64,000 nucleotides of DNA, from assembly GCF_036409475.1 (NCBI RefSeq), contig NZ_JAYRCK010000005.1:62001-126000 (forward strand), in the 5' to 3' direction. The translations under genes and the position numbers were made by a program. The stretch is from Scandinavium sp036409475. GTDB taxonomy: Bacteria > Pseudomonadota > Gammaproteobacteria > Enterobacterales > Enterobacteriaceae. The notes beneath the pieces are model-generated. The model did not search any database and was not told the DNA's origin. It saw only the letters and a program-made list of their open reading frames with translations. Shown one piece after another: positions 25,144-33,661 of this stretch (positions within the stretch are counted from its first letter, which is position 1; every line of letters begins with the position of its first letter).

Positions 25144-25170
25144 AGGCCAGCGGGGCTGACCTGTTTTCTT

Positions 25171-25389
25171 TTAGCGCTTAATGATTTGGGAAACATCGTC
25201 ACGGTTGATTTGCATTCTGTTGCCTTGCTGATCTTCGTAACTGATGAGGCCAGTGTCATCATCAACTTCTGGCTTACCGTCCGTCAGGATCATACGGCCA
25301 TCTTTTGTTGCCATCACGTAGTCACTGCTGCAACCGGAAACAGCAAAAACCAGCCCTACCGCGGAAATCAAAACTGCCCATTTTGTCAT
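25171..25389 (-). CDS. ygdR: YgdR small lipoprotein (DUF903)
   Basis: This 72-residue lipoprotein has a signal peptide and lipobox VSGC, then an SH3-like DUF903 domain (SSDYVMATKDGRMILTDGKPE). It is essentially E. coli YgdR; the function is unknown. ATG 25389 is chosen because GAGGG precedes it; the upstream ATG at 25404 would place that ribosome binding site inside the coding region. Confidence 0.92.
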   Translation of the reverse strand: MTKWAVLISAVGLVFAVSGCSSDYVMATKDGRMILTDGKPEVDDDTGLISYEDQQGNRMQINRDDVSQIIKR

Positions 25390-25513
25390 CGTTATCACCC
25401 TCATATGACCGCAACTCCTATCATTCTAGTAATAACCCGGTAAGCAGTAAGTAAAAAGCAGTAAAATCTTAAAAAGATTGCGGGGCAGCGCGCAAATTGG
25501 CGCTGCCAGATGT

Positions 25514-26227
25514 TTAAAGAGGATTCTTTTTGTTTCGCAACAGGTTGAGGCTTTCCACCGCAATAGAGAAAAACATCGCGAAATAAATATAGCCTTTCGG
25601 CACGTGAATACTGAAACTTTCCAGCATTAAGGTGAAGCCCACCAGAATCAGGAAGGAAAGCGCCAGCATTTTGACGGAAGGATGGCGGTCAACAAATTCG
25701 CCAATCGGGCGAGCAGCGAACATCATCACGCCAACGGCAATCACCACGGCAGCCATCATAATGAACAGATGGTCGGAAAGGCCAACGGCGGTAATCACCG
25801 AATCCAGACTGAAGATAATATCGAGCAACATTATCTGCACTATCGCGCCAAAGAAGGAGTGCACGTTGGTTTTAAGGCTCTCTTCTTCGCCCTCAATCGT
25901 TTCGTGGATCTCCTTACAGGCTTTCCAGATAAGGAAGAGTCCACCAAACAGCAGTATAAGGTCACGTGCCGAAAATGTGTGCTCAAACAGCGTAAACAGC
26001 GGGTTGGTCAGCCTCACGACCCAGGCGATAGAGGCCAGCAGTGCCAGACGCATGAGCATCGCAGCCATCAATCCGAGGCGGCGAGCATAGTTACGCTGTG
26101 CTGTAGGGAGTTTCGCGACGACCAAAGAAAGGAAAATAATATTATCGATACCCAGGACAATCTCGAGAATGGTCAGCGTTCCAAGAGCCATCCACGCGTT
26201 GGGATCGGTTATCCATGCAAATAACAT
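25514..26227 (-). CDS. ygdQ: TerC-family integral membrane protein YgdQ
   Basis: This 237-residue TerC-family protein has about seven membrane helices, with conserved acidic motifs EIVLGIDNIIF and IIFSLDSVITA in two helices. TerC relatives export Mn or other metal ions, which is the best guess for its role. It matches E. coli YgdQ in length and position, between ygdR and mutH. Confidence 0.93.
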   Translation of the reverse strand: MLFAWITDPNAWMALGTLTILEIVLGIDNIIFLSLVVAKLPTAQRNYARRLGLMAAMLMRLALLASIAWVVRLTNPLFTLFEHTFSARDLILLFGGLFLIWKACKEIHETIEGEEESLKTNVHSFFGAIVQIMLLDIIFSLDSVITAVGLSDHLFIMMAAVVIAVGVMMFAARPIGEFVDRHPSVKMLALSFLILVGFTLMLESFSIHVPKGYIYFAMFFSIAVESLNLLRNKKNPL

Positions 26228-26296
26228 TGTAAATCCTGCCAGGTACTAAAAGTGCGATTATAAGCCTTTGCGACGGGTTAACCCAAACGAATAATG

Positions 26297-26983
26297 TCAG
26301 AGCAAAAAGTGGTGAGCGAGCAGGGCAGTGGTGAAATTCTTCTTCAGGTAGAACCCGCGTGGCAGCGTCATGATCGGCTCGCCATGAAGCCCTACGGCTT
26401 CCGTCAGCGCCTTGCTATTGGCGGCTTTTGGCCGAAGCTGTAAGACCTCGCCGTGTCGGGCGGTGATGCGTTCTACCTGCCCGAGCACAATAAGATCCAT
26501 CAGCTCTTCCCAGTCCATCCGCAGCTGATGTTCCTCTTCCTCGTTAGGACTCCACAGCAGCGGCGCACCCACGCGACGTTCAGCGAGGGGAATGGAGCGC
26601 TCGCCTTCGACAGGCACCCAAAGCACGCGTTTGAGCTTATGACGGACGTGGCTGGTTTCCCAGGTCACGCCGCTGTTGCCGGTGAGCGGAGCCACACAGA
26701 CAAAGGTGGTTTCGAGAGGACGTCCATTGCTGTCTATCGGGATCGTCTTCAGTTCGACGCCCAGCGCGGCAAAATCCTGCTCCGGTTTACTGCCTGCGCT
26801 GGCGCCCAGCCAGATTTCGAGCAAGACGCCGATCCAGCCTTTGTCACGCTTTAGATCCGGAGGAACAGGGAGTTTCGCCATCGCCGCCAGCTCACCCAGG
26901 CTGTATCCCGCAAGTTGCTGTGCCTGGCTCAAAAGTTGAGCTTCAGACTGCGGGGGCTGACGCAGTGGAGTAAGAATGGACAT
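26297..26983 (-). CDS. mutH: DNA mismatch repair endonuclease MutH
   Basis: This 228-residue endonuclease nicks the unmethylated strand at hemimethylated GATC sites after activation by MutL. The catalytic triad Asp70, Glu77 and Lys79 (DFAALGVELK) is intact. It matches E. coli MutH (229 residues). Its upstream side is the DARS2 region. Confidence 0.96.
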   Translation of the reverse strand: MSILTPLRQPPQSEAQLLSQAQQLAGYSLGELAAMAKLPVPPDLKRDKGWIGVLLEIWLGASAGSKPEQDFAALGVELKTIPIDSNGRPLETTFVCVAPLTGNSGVTWETSHVRHKLKRVLWVPVEGERSIPLAERRVGAPLLWSPNEEEEHQLRMDWEELMDLIVLGQVERITARHGEVLQLRPKAANSKALTEAVGLHGEPIMTLPRGFYLKKNFTTALLAHHFLL

Positions 26984-27119
26984 AACGCAACGCCTTTGGT
27001 GAAAAAATGAGCGGGGATGTATCCCGTTGTGGAAGAAGTTTACCTCTTTCTGGAAAACTTAACCAATGCGATGATTTTACGGTATTTTTTGTTCGTTGGG
27101 TGAGCCAATTCTAACGAGT

Positions 27120-27500
27120 TAAAAAGGTTACCCTCATTCTGGTCACTGACAATGAACAGGATCTTACACCCTGTTATCCACAGAAAAATGGGATAACTGT
27201 GAAAAAGAGCCACTACTGTTTCGATTTACAGCCTTGACGTGCGACGAAAATCCAATTTTCACACAAAAAGTGTCTAAGTTAGTGGCACAATCTGTGGATA
27301 AAAACGACGTTGTTCGATCTTTCATCAGTCAAAGGATCTCCTGTGTGATGAAAATCACGTTGTTGCAGGTTTAATGAAAAATGACTACGCTAACCTAATG
27401 AATAAATTACTATTATAATTACAGCGACGATGAGCGCATTGCGGTGTATTCAGGGTTTTCCCGCGGTAATTCCACACTTCTTCACAAGTCTATCCACAGA
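27120..27500. promoter_or_regulatory. DARS2-type DnaA-reactivating sequence (mutH-rppH intergenic region)
   Basis: The 683-bp gap between mutH and rppH has no supported gene but several DnaA boxes: perfect TTATCCACA at 27174-27182, an inverted TTATCCCAT-like box at 27188-27196, a perfect box in reverse (TGTGGATAA) at 27293-27301, and CTATCCACA at 27490-27498. E. coli DARS2, which converts ADP-DnaA to ATP-DnaA with IHF and Fis, lies between mutH and rppH (ygdP). The synteny and box cluster make this its counterpart. AATCACGTTGTTG at 27353-27365 is near the IHF consensus. The exact limits are approximate. Confidence 0.75.
27344..27359. promoter_or_regulatory. Candidate CRP site
   Basis: TGTGATGAAAATCACG matches the TGTGA-N6-TCACA core at 9 of 10 positions. 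It lies about 310 bp upstream of rppH, inside the DnaA-box region. It may bear on rppH-ptsP transcription or on DARS2 activity; neither is shown. Confidence 0.4.
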
Positions 27501-27666
27501 AAAAGTGAATAAAATGGCGCAAAAAAGGCTCTCGCTGTTTATAACTTTGATGATTACTGTGAGTTATTCAAATGTTATCCGATGTTACTGCCGAAAGAGA
27601 GTGGTTTACCGTTTCCGGCGAGTGTGAAACAATCATTCACATTGAAGCTTATTTAGAGGTAGTCCG

Positions 27667-28197
27667 GTGATTGATGACGATGGCTACCGCCCAAATGTTG
27701 GAATTGTAATCTGCAACCGCCAGGGCCAGGTGATGTGGGCCCGACGGTATGGTCAGCACTCCTGGCAATTCCCTCAGGGAGGGATAAATCCAGGTGAAAC
27801 GGCTGAACAGGCGATGTATCGGGAATTGTTTGAAGAGGTCGGTTTAAGCCGTAAAGATGTACGGATACTGGCTTCTACCCGAAACTGGCTGCGCTACAAG
27901 TTGCCAAAACGTTTGGTGCGTTGGGACACAAAGCCGGTTTGTATCGGCCAGAAACAAAAATGGTTTCTTCTGCAGTTGATGAGCAGTGATGCCGACATCA
28001 ACATGCAAACCAGCAGTACACCGGAGTTCGATGGCTGGCGTTGGGTAAGTTACTGGTATCCGGTGCGTCAGGTGGTGTCGTTTAAACGCGATGTCTACCG
28101 TCGGGTGATGAAAGAATTCGCGGGTGTTGTCATGTCGCTGACGGAGGCTCCTCCTAAGCCGCAAAGCGCGCCTGCCTGGCGACGTAAAAGAGGTTAA
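27667..28197 (+). CDS. rppH: RNA pyrophosphohydrolase RppH
   Basis: This 176-residue Nudix enzyme removes pyrophosphate from mRNA 5' ends and so triggers RNase E decay. The Nudix box is intact (GINPGE...RELFEEVGL, residues about 39-60). The start is GTG 27667, matching the conserved N terminus MIDDDGYRPNVGIV. ptsP follows after 12 bp in the same operon, as in E. coli. Confidence 0.96.
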   Translation: MIDDDGYRPNVGIVICNRQGQVMWARRYGQHSWQFPQGGINPGETAEQAMYRELFEEVGLSRKDVRILASTRNWLRYKLPKRLVRWDTKPVCIGQKQKWFLLQLMSSDADINMQTSSTPEFDGWRWVSYWYPVRQVVSFKRDVYRRVMKEFAGVVMSLTEAPPKPQSAPAWRRKRG

Positions 28198-28209
28198 GCC
28201 ACGCACATT

Positions 28210-30456
28210 ATGCTCACCCGGTTGCGAGAAATCGTCGAGAAAGTGGCCAGTGCGCCCCGTGTTAACGAGGCTCTCGATATTTTGGTCACGGATATCTGCC
28301 AGGCAATGGAAACCGAGGTCTGCTCGGTTTACCTGGCCGATCACGACAGGCGCTGTTACTACCTGATGGCGACACGGGGGCTGAAAAAACCACGGGGCCG
28401 CACCATTACGCTCGCATTTGACGAGGGCATTGTGGGCCTGGTGGGCCGCCTGGCGGAACCCATTAACCTTGCCGATGCGCAAAAACACCCCAGCTTCAAA
28501 TACATCCCGTCTGTAAAAGAAGAAAAATACCGTGCCTTCCTTGGGGTGCCGATCATACAGCGCCGCCAGTTGCTCGGTGTGCTGGTTGTTCAGCAGCGGG
28601 AACTTCGTCAATACGATGAAAGCGAAGAGTCCTTCCTCGTTACGCTTGCCACGCAGATGGCAGCCATTCTTTCCCAATCGCAGCTAACCGCGCTGTTTGG
28701 CCAGTATCGCCAGACCCGTATTCGCGCGTTGCCTGCTTCCTCGGGCGTGGCGATAGCTGAAGGCTGGATGGATGCCACTCTCCCGCTGATGGAGCAGGTC
28801 TATGAAGCTTCCACGCTGGACACAGCGCTGGAACGTGAACGCCTGACAGGTGCGCTGGAAGAGGCTGCGGGCGAGTTCCGCCGCTACAGCAAACGCTTTG
28901 CGGCCGGGGCGCAGAAAGAAACGGCGGCCATTTTCGATCTTTATTCACACCTGCTTTCTGACGCCCGTTTGCGTAAAGAGCTGTTCGCCGAGGTGGACAA
29001 AGGCTCCGTCGCTGAATGGGCCGTCAAAACCATCATTGAGAAATTCGCCGCCCAGTTTGCTGCGCTAAGCGATGGTTATCTCAAAGAACGCTCTGGAGAT
29101 TTACGCGCACTTGGGCAGCGCCTGCTGTTCCATCTTGATGATTCCATTCAGGGCGCGAATGCCTGGCCTGAGCGCTTTGTGCTGGTGGCGGATGAGCTTT
29201 CTGCGACCACGCTCGCGGAAGTGCCGCAAGACAGGCTGACGGGCGTCGTGGTGCGAGACGGTGCGGCCAACTCGCATGCCGCAATTATGGTTCGTGCGCT
29301 GGGTATTCCGACGGTGATGGGCGCTGACATTCAGCCTTCTGCCCTGCATGGCCGTATGCTGGTGGTGGATGGCTATCGTGGTGAGCTGTTGGTCGATCCT
29401 GAGCCAGTGCTGCTGCAGGAATATCAGCGTCTCATCAGCGAAGAAAATGAGCTTAGCCGCATCGCTGAAGACGACGTGGATCGTCCGGCACAACTGAAAA
29501 CGGGCGAACGAGTCAAAGTTATGCTCAATGCTGGCCTCAGCCCGGAACATGAGCAAAAACTGGGTAGCCGCATCGACGGTATCGGTCTGTATCGTACCGA
29601 AATCCCGTTCATGCTGCAGAGCGGTTTCCCGTCTGAAGAAGAGCAGGTTTCCCAGTATCAGGGCATGTTGCAGATGTTCAACGACAAGCCGGTCACGCTG
29701 CGAACGCTCGATGTCGGTGCGGATAAACAACTGCCTTACATGCCTATCAGTGAAGAGAACCCATGCCTGGGCTGGCGTGGTATACGCATAACGCTCGATC
29801 AGCCGGAAATTTTCCTCGTTCAGGTTCGCGCCATGTTGCGAGCCAATGCGGCAACGGGGAATCTCAGCATTCTGTTGCCGATGGTGACCAGCATTGATGA
29901 AATTGATGAGGCAAAACGCCTGATCGAACGTGCCGGGCGAGAAGTGGAAGAGATGATTGGCTATGAAATTCCGAAGCCGCGTATCGGTGTGATGCTGGAA
30001 GTGCCGTCGATGGTCTTCCTGATGCCACACCTGAGCAGCCGGGTGGATTTCATTTCTGTCGGGACTAACGATTTAACACAGTATCTTTTGGCGGTGGATC
30101 GCAACAACACCCGCGTGGCAAGCATCTACGACAGCCTTCATCCGGCGCTGTTGCGAGCCCTGTCGATGATTGCGCAAGATGCTGAACGCCATGACATCGA
30201 TCTGCGAGTGTGCGGTGAAATGGCGGGCGATCCGATGTGCGTCACCATTCTGATTGGTCTTGGGTTCCGCCATCTTTCGATGAACGGGCGTTCTGTCGCT
30301 CGTGTAAAATACATGCTTCGCAACATCGAACTGGCCGATGCGCAGAATCTGGCGCAGCGCAGTCTCGAGGCGCAACTCACCACGGAAGTGCGCCATCAGG
30401 TGGCCGCCTTTATGGAACGCCGTGGGCTGGGTGGTTTAATTCGCGGCGGTCGCTAA
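28210..30456 (+). CDS. ptsP: PTS-Ntr phosphoenolpyruvate phosphotransferase (enzyme I-Ntr) PtsP
   Basis: This 748-residue protein starts the nitrogen PTS relay, passing phosphate from PEP to NPr and then EIIA-Ntr. It has an N-terminal GAF sensor domain (about 1-127), the EI phosphohistidine domain with His356 (GAANSHAAIMVRALG) and the PEP-binding TIM barrel (GVMLEVPSM, SVGTNDLTQY, CGEMAGD). Its length equals E. coli PtsP. It is co-transcribed with rppH. Confidence 0.96.
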   Translation: MLTRLREIVEKVASAPRVNEALDILVTDICQAMETEVCSVYLADHDRRCYYLMATRGLKKPRGRTITLAFDEGIVGLVGRLAEPINLADAQKHPSFKYIPSVKEEKYRAFLGVPIIQRRQLLGVLVVQQRELRQYDESEESFLVTLATQMAAILSQSQLTALFGQYRQTRIRALPASSGVAIAEGWMDATLPLMEQVYEASTLDTALERERLTGALEEAAGEFRRYSKRFAAGAQKETAAIFDLYSHLLSDARLRKELFAEVDKGSVAEWAVKTIIEKFAAQFAALSDGYLKERSGDLRALGQRLLFHLDDSIQGANAWPERFVLVADELSATTLAEVPQDRLTGVVVRDGAANSHAAIMVRALGIPTVMGADIQPSALHGRMLVVDGYRGELLVDPEPVLLQEYQRLISEENELSRIAEDDVDRPAQLKTGERVKVMLNAGLSPEHEQKLGSRIDGIGLYRTEIPFMLQSGFPSEEEQVSQYQGMLQMFNDKPVTLRTLDVGADKQLPYMPISEENPCLGWRGIRITLDQPEIFLVQVRAMLRANAATGNLSILLPMVTSIDEIDEAKRLIERAGREVEEMIGYEIPKPRIGVMLEVPSMVFLMPHLSSRVDFISVGTNDLTQYLLAVDRNNTRVASIYDSLHPALLRALSMIAQDAERHDIDLRVCGEMAGDPMCVTILIGLGFRHLSMNGRSVARVKYMLRNIELADAQNLAQRSLEAQLTTEVRHQVAAFMERRGLGGLIRGGR

Positions 30457-30465
30457 AGCCTGAAG

Positions 30466-30489
30466 ACCCTCTTCATCACCGAAGAGGGT
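30466..30489 (+). terminator. Hairpin after ptsP
   Basis: ACCCTCTTC and GAAGAGGGT form a 9-bp stem with a 6-base loop, 9 bp after the ptsP stop. The following TCGATCATTT is a poor T tract, so termination may be partial and allow read-through to lgt. Confidence 0.55.
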
Positions 30490-30640
30490 TCGATCATTTA
30501 GCTATACAGATCTTTTACATCTTTCCTCGCCTCACCCTTTCCCGGCTTATGCTATCATTCGCCACTTTGGAGCAGCCGTTTGGCTGCAGATCGCTACCGC
30601 TGACCACTTTCAGCGGAATAACAAGTATTTGTGGTGACAG

Positions 30641-31513
30641 ATGAACAGTGGGTATCTGCATTTCCCGGACTTCGATCCGGTGATTTTCTCCATCGGACCG
30701 GTTGCGCTTCACTGGTATGGCTTGATGTACCTGGTGGGGTTTGTGTTCGCCATGTGGCTGGCTACGCGCAGGGCGAATCGTCCGGGCAGCGGCTGGACGA
30801 AAAACGAAGTCGAAAACTTGCTGTATGCAGGCTTCCTCGGGGTTTTCCTCGGCGGGCGTATTGGCTATGTCCTGTTTTACAACATGCCTGTTTTCCTGCA
30901 AGACCCGCTCTACCTGTTCCGCGTCTGGGACGGCGGGATGTCCTTCCACGGCGGCCTGATTGGCGTGATTGTGGTGATGATCGTCTTTGCGAAACGCACT
31001 AAACGCACCTTCTTCCAGGTGGCCGATTTCATTGCGCCGCTGATCCCATTTGGTCTGGGCTGCGGGCGTCTGGGCAACTTTATCAACGGTGAGCTGTGGG
31101 GCCGCGTTGATCCGAGTTTCCGCTTCTCGATGCTGTTCCCGGGCTCCCGTGCAGAAGATCTGGCGCTGCTGCCATCGCACCCGGAATGGCAGTCTCTGTT
31201 TGATCAATACGGCGTGCTGCCGCGTCATGCCTCGCAGCTCTATGAGCTGGCGCTTGAAGGCGTGGTGCTGTTTATCATCCTTAATTTGTTTATCCGCAAA
31301 CCACGTCCTACCGGGTCGGTATCAGGGCTGTTCCTGATTGGCTACGGCTTATTCCGCATCATCGTTGAGTTTTTCCGCCAGCCAGATGCGCAGTTCACCG
31401 GCGCGTGGGTGCAGTACATCAGCATGGGCCAGATCCTGTCCATTCCGATGGTGCTCGCGGGGATTATCATGATGGTTTGGGCTTATCGTCGCCCGCAGCA
31501 ACAAGTGTCCTGA
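30641..31513 (+). CDS. lgt: Prolipoprotein diacylglyceryl transferase Lgt
   Basis: This 290-residue inner-membrane enzyme has seven helices and adds diacylglycerol to the lipobox cysteine of prolipoproteins, the first step of lipoprotein maturation. It has the HGGLIG motif and the Lgt signature GRLGNFINGELWGR. thyA begins 6 bp after its stop, as in E. coli, so the two are translationally linked. Confidence 0.96.
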   Translation: MNSGYLHFPDFDPVIFSIGPVALHWYGLMYLVGFVFAMWLATRRANRPGSGWTKNEVENLLYAGFLGVFLGGRIGYVLFYNMPVFLQDPLYLFRVWDGGMSFHGGLIGVIVVMIVFAKRTKRTFFQVADFIAPLIPFGLGCGRLGNFINGELWGRVDPSFRFSMLFPGSRAEDLALLPSHPEWQSLFDQYGVLPRHASQLYELALEGVVLFIILNLFIRKPRPTGSVSGLFLIGYGLFRIIVEFFRQPDAQFTGAWVQYISMGQILSIPMVLAGIIMMVWAYRRPQQQVS

Positions 31514-31519
31514 GGAACC

Positions 31520-32314
31520 ATGAAACAGTATCTTGATTTGATGCAAAAGGTGCTTGATGAAGGCGCCCAAAAAAATGACCGCACCGGGACCGGCACGCTG
31601 TCGATTTTCGGCCACCAGATGCGTTTTAACCTGCAGGAAGGTTTCCCGCTGGTGACCACCAAGCGCTGCCATCTGCGCTCAATCATTCATGAACTGCTGT
31701 GGTTCCTGAAAGGCGACACCAACGTGGCTTACCTGCATGAAAACAATGTCTCCATTTGGGATGAATGGGCAGACGAGCAGGGCAATCTTGGGCCGGTTTA
31801 CGGCAAGCAATGGCGCGCGTGGCCCACTCCGGATGGTCGTCACATCGATCAAATCACCACCGTCATGAACCAGCTGAAAAACGATCCGGATTCACGCCGC
31901 ATCATCGTTTCTGCCTGGAACGTGGGCGAACTGGATAAAATGGCGCTGGCACCGTGCCACGCATTTTTCCAGTTCTACGTGGCAGACGGTAAACTTTCCT
32001 GCCAGCTGTATCAGCGTTCCTGCGACGTGTTCCTCGGCCTGCCGTTCAACATCGCCAGCTATGCGCTGCTGGTGCACATGATGGCGCAGCAGTGCGACCT
32101 GGAAGTCGGTGATTTTGTCTGGACCGGGGGCGATACGCACCTGTACAGCAACCACATGGAACAGACTCACCTGCAGCTGACCCGCGAGCCGCGAGCATTG
32201 CCAAAGCTGATTATCAAACGTAAACCGGCGTCTATCTTTGACTACCAGTTTGATGATTTTGAAATCGAAGGTTATGACCCGCACCCGGGCATTAAAGCGC
32301 CAGTGGCTATCTAA
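31520..32314 (+). CDS. thyA: Thymidylate synthase ThyA
   Basis: This 264-residue enzyme methylates dUMP to dTMP using methylenetetrahydrofolate. The catalytic Cys146 lies in LAPCHAFFQFYV, and the dUMP-binding motif QRSCDVFLGLPFNI is present. ATG 31520 is preceded by GAGGA that overlaps the lgt stop. A terminator-associated repeat follows the gene. Confidence 0.97.
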   Translation: MKQYLDLMQKVLDEGAQKNDRTGTGTLSIFGHQMRFNLQEGFPLVTTKRCHLRSIIHELLWFLKGDTNVAYLHENNVSIWDEWADEQGNLGPVYGKQWRAWPTPDGRHIDQITTVMNQLKNDPDSRRIIVSAWNVGELDKMALAPCHAFFQFYVADGKLSCQLYQRSCDVFLGLPFNIASYALLVHMMAQQCDLEVGDFVWTGGDTHLYSNHMEQTHLQLTREPRALPKLIIKRKPASIFDYQFDDFEIEGYDPHPGIKAPVAI

Positions 32315-32333
32315 TCTGAGTCACGCTTATCCA

Positions 32334-32352
32334 AACCGGCCAATGGCCGGTT
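32334..32352 (+). terminator. thyA terminator hairpin, proximal copy
   Basis: AACCGGCCAATGGCCGGTT is a near-perfect palindromic hairpin 19 bp after the thyA stop. It has no T tract of its own. It is repeated exactly at 32494-32512. Confidence 0.7.
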
Positions 32353-32493
32353 CAGACTGCTGACAAAGAAGGAAAAAGCGTGGTTTTTCCTTCATTGTGG
32401 TTATCAGCCGAAAATCAATAAATTGATTTTCCTTGTTTTTTTATTCGGTACCCTATGACAAATCTCATTCGTTAGAGGTTTGTCATCACTCTC
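32353..32493 (+). repeat. Terminator-associated repeat, copy 2 (after thyA, subtype A)
   Basis: This 141-bp element runs from CAGACTGCTGACAAAG to GTCATCACTCTC. It holds three hairpins: ACAAAGAAGGAAAAA with TTTTTCCTTCATTGT (one mismatch), AAAATCAATAAATTGATTTT followed by CCTTGTTTTTTTATTC, and TGACAAATCTC with GAGGTTTGTCA. An exact 19-bp copy of the local terminator hairpin flanks each side. It is almost identical to the yqcA copy and lies in the sense orientation of thyA. Confidence 0.88.
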
Positions 32494-32520
32494 AACCGGC
32501 CAATGGCCGGTTTTGTTTTT
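32494..32520 (+). terminator. thyA terminator, distal copy with T tract
   Basis: AACCGGCCAATGGCCGGTT is followed by TTGTTTTTT. It is probably the original thyA terminator, now 180 bp after the stop codon because of the inserted repeat. Confidence 0.8.
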
Positions 32521-32642
32521 TCTGAGGCGCGCTTCCTGTGTTAATGCAACGGCCTGCAAGCCACGCCGTTTGTGCTGAATCCTCCTCGTAATATCCTGAT
32601 TTCCTGTTCGCATTGCCTTTTCGCAAGCGACATAGTTCGCCC

Positions 32643-33113
32643 ATGAAACGAGAACAGGGCTACACCCTTATTGAAATGCTGGTCGCGATATCGCTGATGA
32701 TTGCCCTCAGCGCAGGCGGGCTTTATGGCTGGCAACGCTGGCAGCAGCAACAGCGGCTTTGGCAAACTGCTTCGCAGGTCAGGGACTATCTGGTGATGTT
32801 GCGTAATGACGCAAACTGGCATAACCGCGATCGCCTTCCGCGAAAAGAGAGCCACGGCACAAGCTGGTGCCTGAATGCGGCAGACGAAGGCACAGCGGAT
32901 TGCACATCTGAACATCTGTTTGTGCTGCGCCCGCAGTGGCCTGAGGTGGTGCTCAGTGAACTGACCCCGTCGCTGGCTTTTTACGGCTTACGCAACACTG
33001 CCTGGCCTGGGCATATCACGCTTAAAAGCGGTGATACCAGTTGGACCATCGTTATCTCTAACTGGGGGCGAGTCCGTTTATGCAGGGACGGGAGTGACGT
33101 CGCGTGTCAGTAA
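32643..33113 (+). CDS. ppdA: Prepilin-peptidase-dependent protein PpdA
   Basis: This 156-residue type II secretion / type IV pilus minor-pseudopilin-like protein has a class III signal: a short basic leader, then G-YTLIEMLVAISLMIALSAG after the prepilin peptidase site. It matches E. coli PpdA. ATG 32643 is chosen over 32613 because it gives a six-residue leader (MKREQG) typical of the family. It is first of the ppdA-ppdB-ygdB-ppdC-recC group. Confidence 0.9.
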   Translation: MKREQGYTLIEMLVAISLMIALSAGGLYGWQRWQQQQRLWQTASQVRDYLVMLRNDANWHNRDRLPRKESHGTSWCLNAADEGTADCTSEHLFVLRPQWPEVVLSELTPSLAFYGLRNTAWPGHITLKSGDTSWTIVISNWGRVRLCRDGSDVACQ

Positions 33114-33661
33114 ATCAACAGGGGTTTTCGCTGGTGGAGGTGCTAATCGCGATGGCGATCAGCAGTGTGCTCTTGCTCGCCACCGCGCGGTTTTTACCAG
33201 CATTACAAATGATGGCGATAAAGCAAACCCAGCGTCAGGCGCTGAACGAGGAAATCTGGCAGCGAGTGTTTACGATCTCTCGCCAGATACAGCGAGCAGG
33301 CTTTTGCCGCGGAACCTGCGTCGGAGAAGGGCTTGTACTTGAATCACATTGCCTGCTATCGCGCTGGGACAGCAACCTGAACGGCAAGTGGGAAGAGACA
33401 CCCGCCAACACGGCTGAAGTGACTGGCATCAGACTGCAAAACGGCGCAATTGAAACGCTGCGCGGGGCGACAAGCTGCGCGGGAAAAGGATGGGAGAAAA
33501 TGACGGATCCTGATTTTATGCTGATTGACGACTTGAGCATCACCCGCCACGACAGCAGCGGGTTTCCGCCTGAGTTCACTATAAACCTGCAAGGACATTT
33601 GACATCGCGCCCGGAAACTCAGGTGTCCGCCCGCTACAGCGTGACAGGACATAATCTGTGA
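33104..33661 (+). CDS. ppdB: Prepilin-peptidase-dependent protein PpdB
   Basis: This 185-residue prepilin-like protein has leader MSVNQQG followed by FSLVEVLIAMAISSVLLL. Its GTG start overlaps the end of ppdA by 10 bp. It resembles PulJ/FimT-type minor pseudopilins and E. coli PpdB. It probably belongs to the tip of a type IV-like pilus fibre; the machine itself is encoded elsewhere. Confidence 0.9.
   Translation: MSVNQQGFSLVEVLIAMAISSVLLLATARFLPALQMMAIKQTQRQALNEEIWQRVFTISRQIQRAGFCRGTCVGEGLVLESHCLLSRWDSNLNGKWEETPANTAEVTGIRLQNGAIETLRGATSCAGKGWEKMTDPDFMLIDDLSITRHDSSGFPPEFTINLQGHLTSRPETQVSARYSVTGHNL

Noticed and set aside
24944..25144. A 66-codon basic open frame (MADARKKRKQK...) between tas and ygdR
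   Set aside because: It runs through the terminator-associated repeat on the strand opposite to its RNA orientation. The codons reflect hairpin DNA, and no ribosome binding site or homologue is apparent.
27430..27627. A 65-codon open frame in the mutH-rppH gap
   Set aside because: It overlaps a DnaA box and the rppH promoter region, has no ribosome binding site and no recognisable family.
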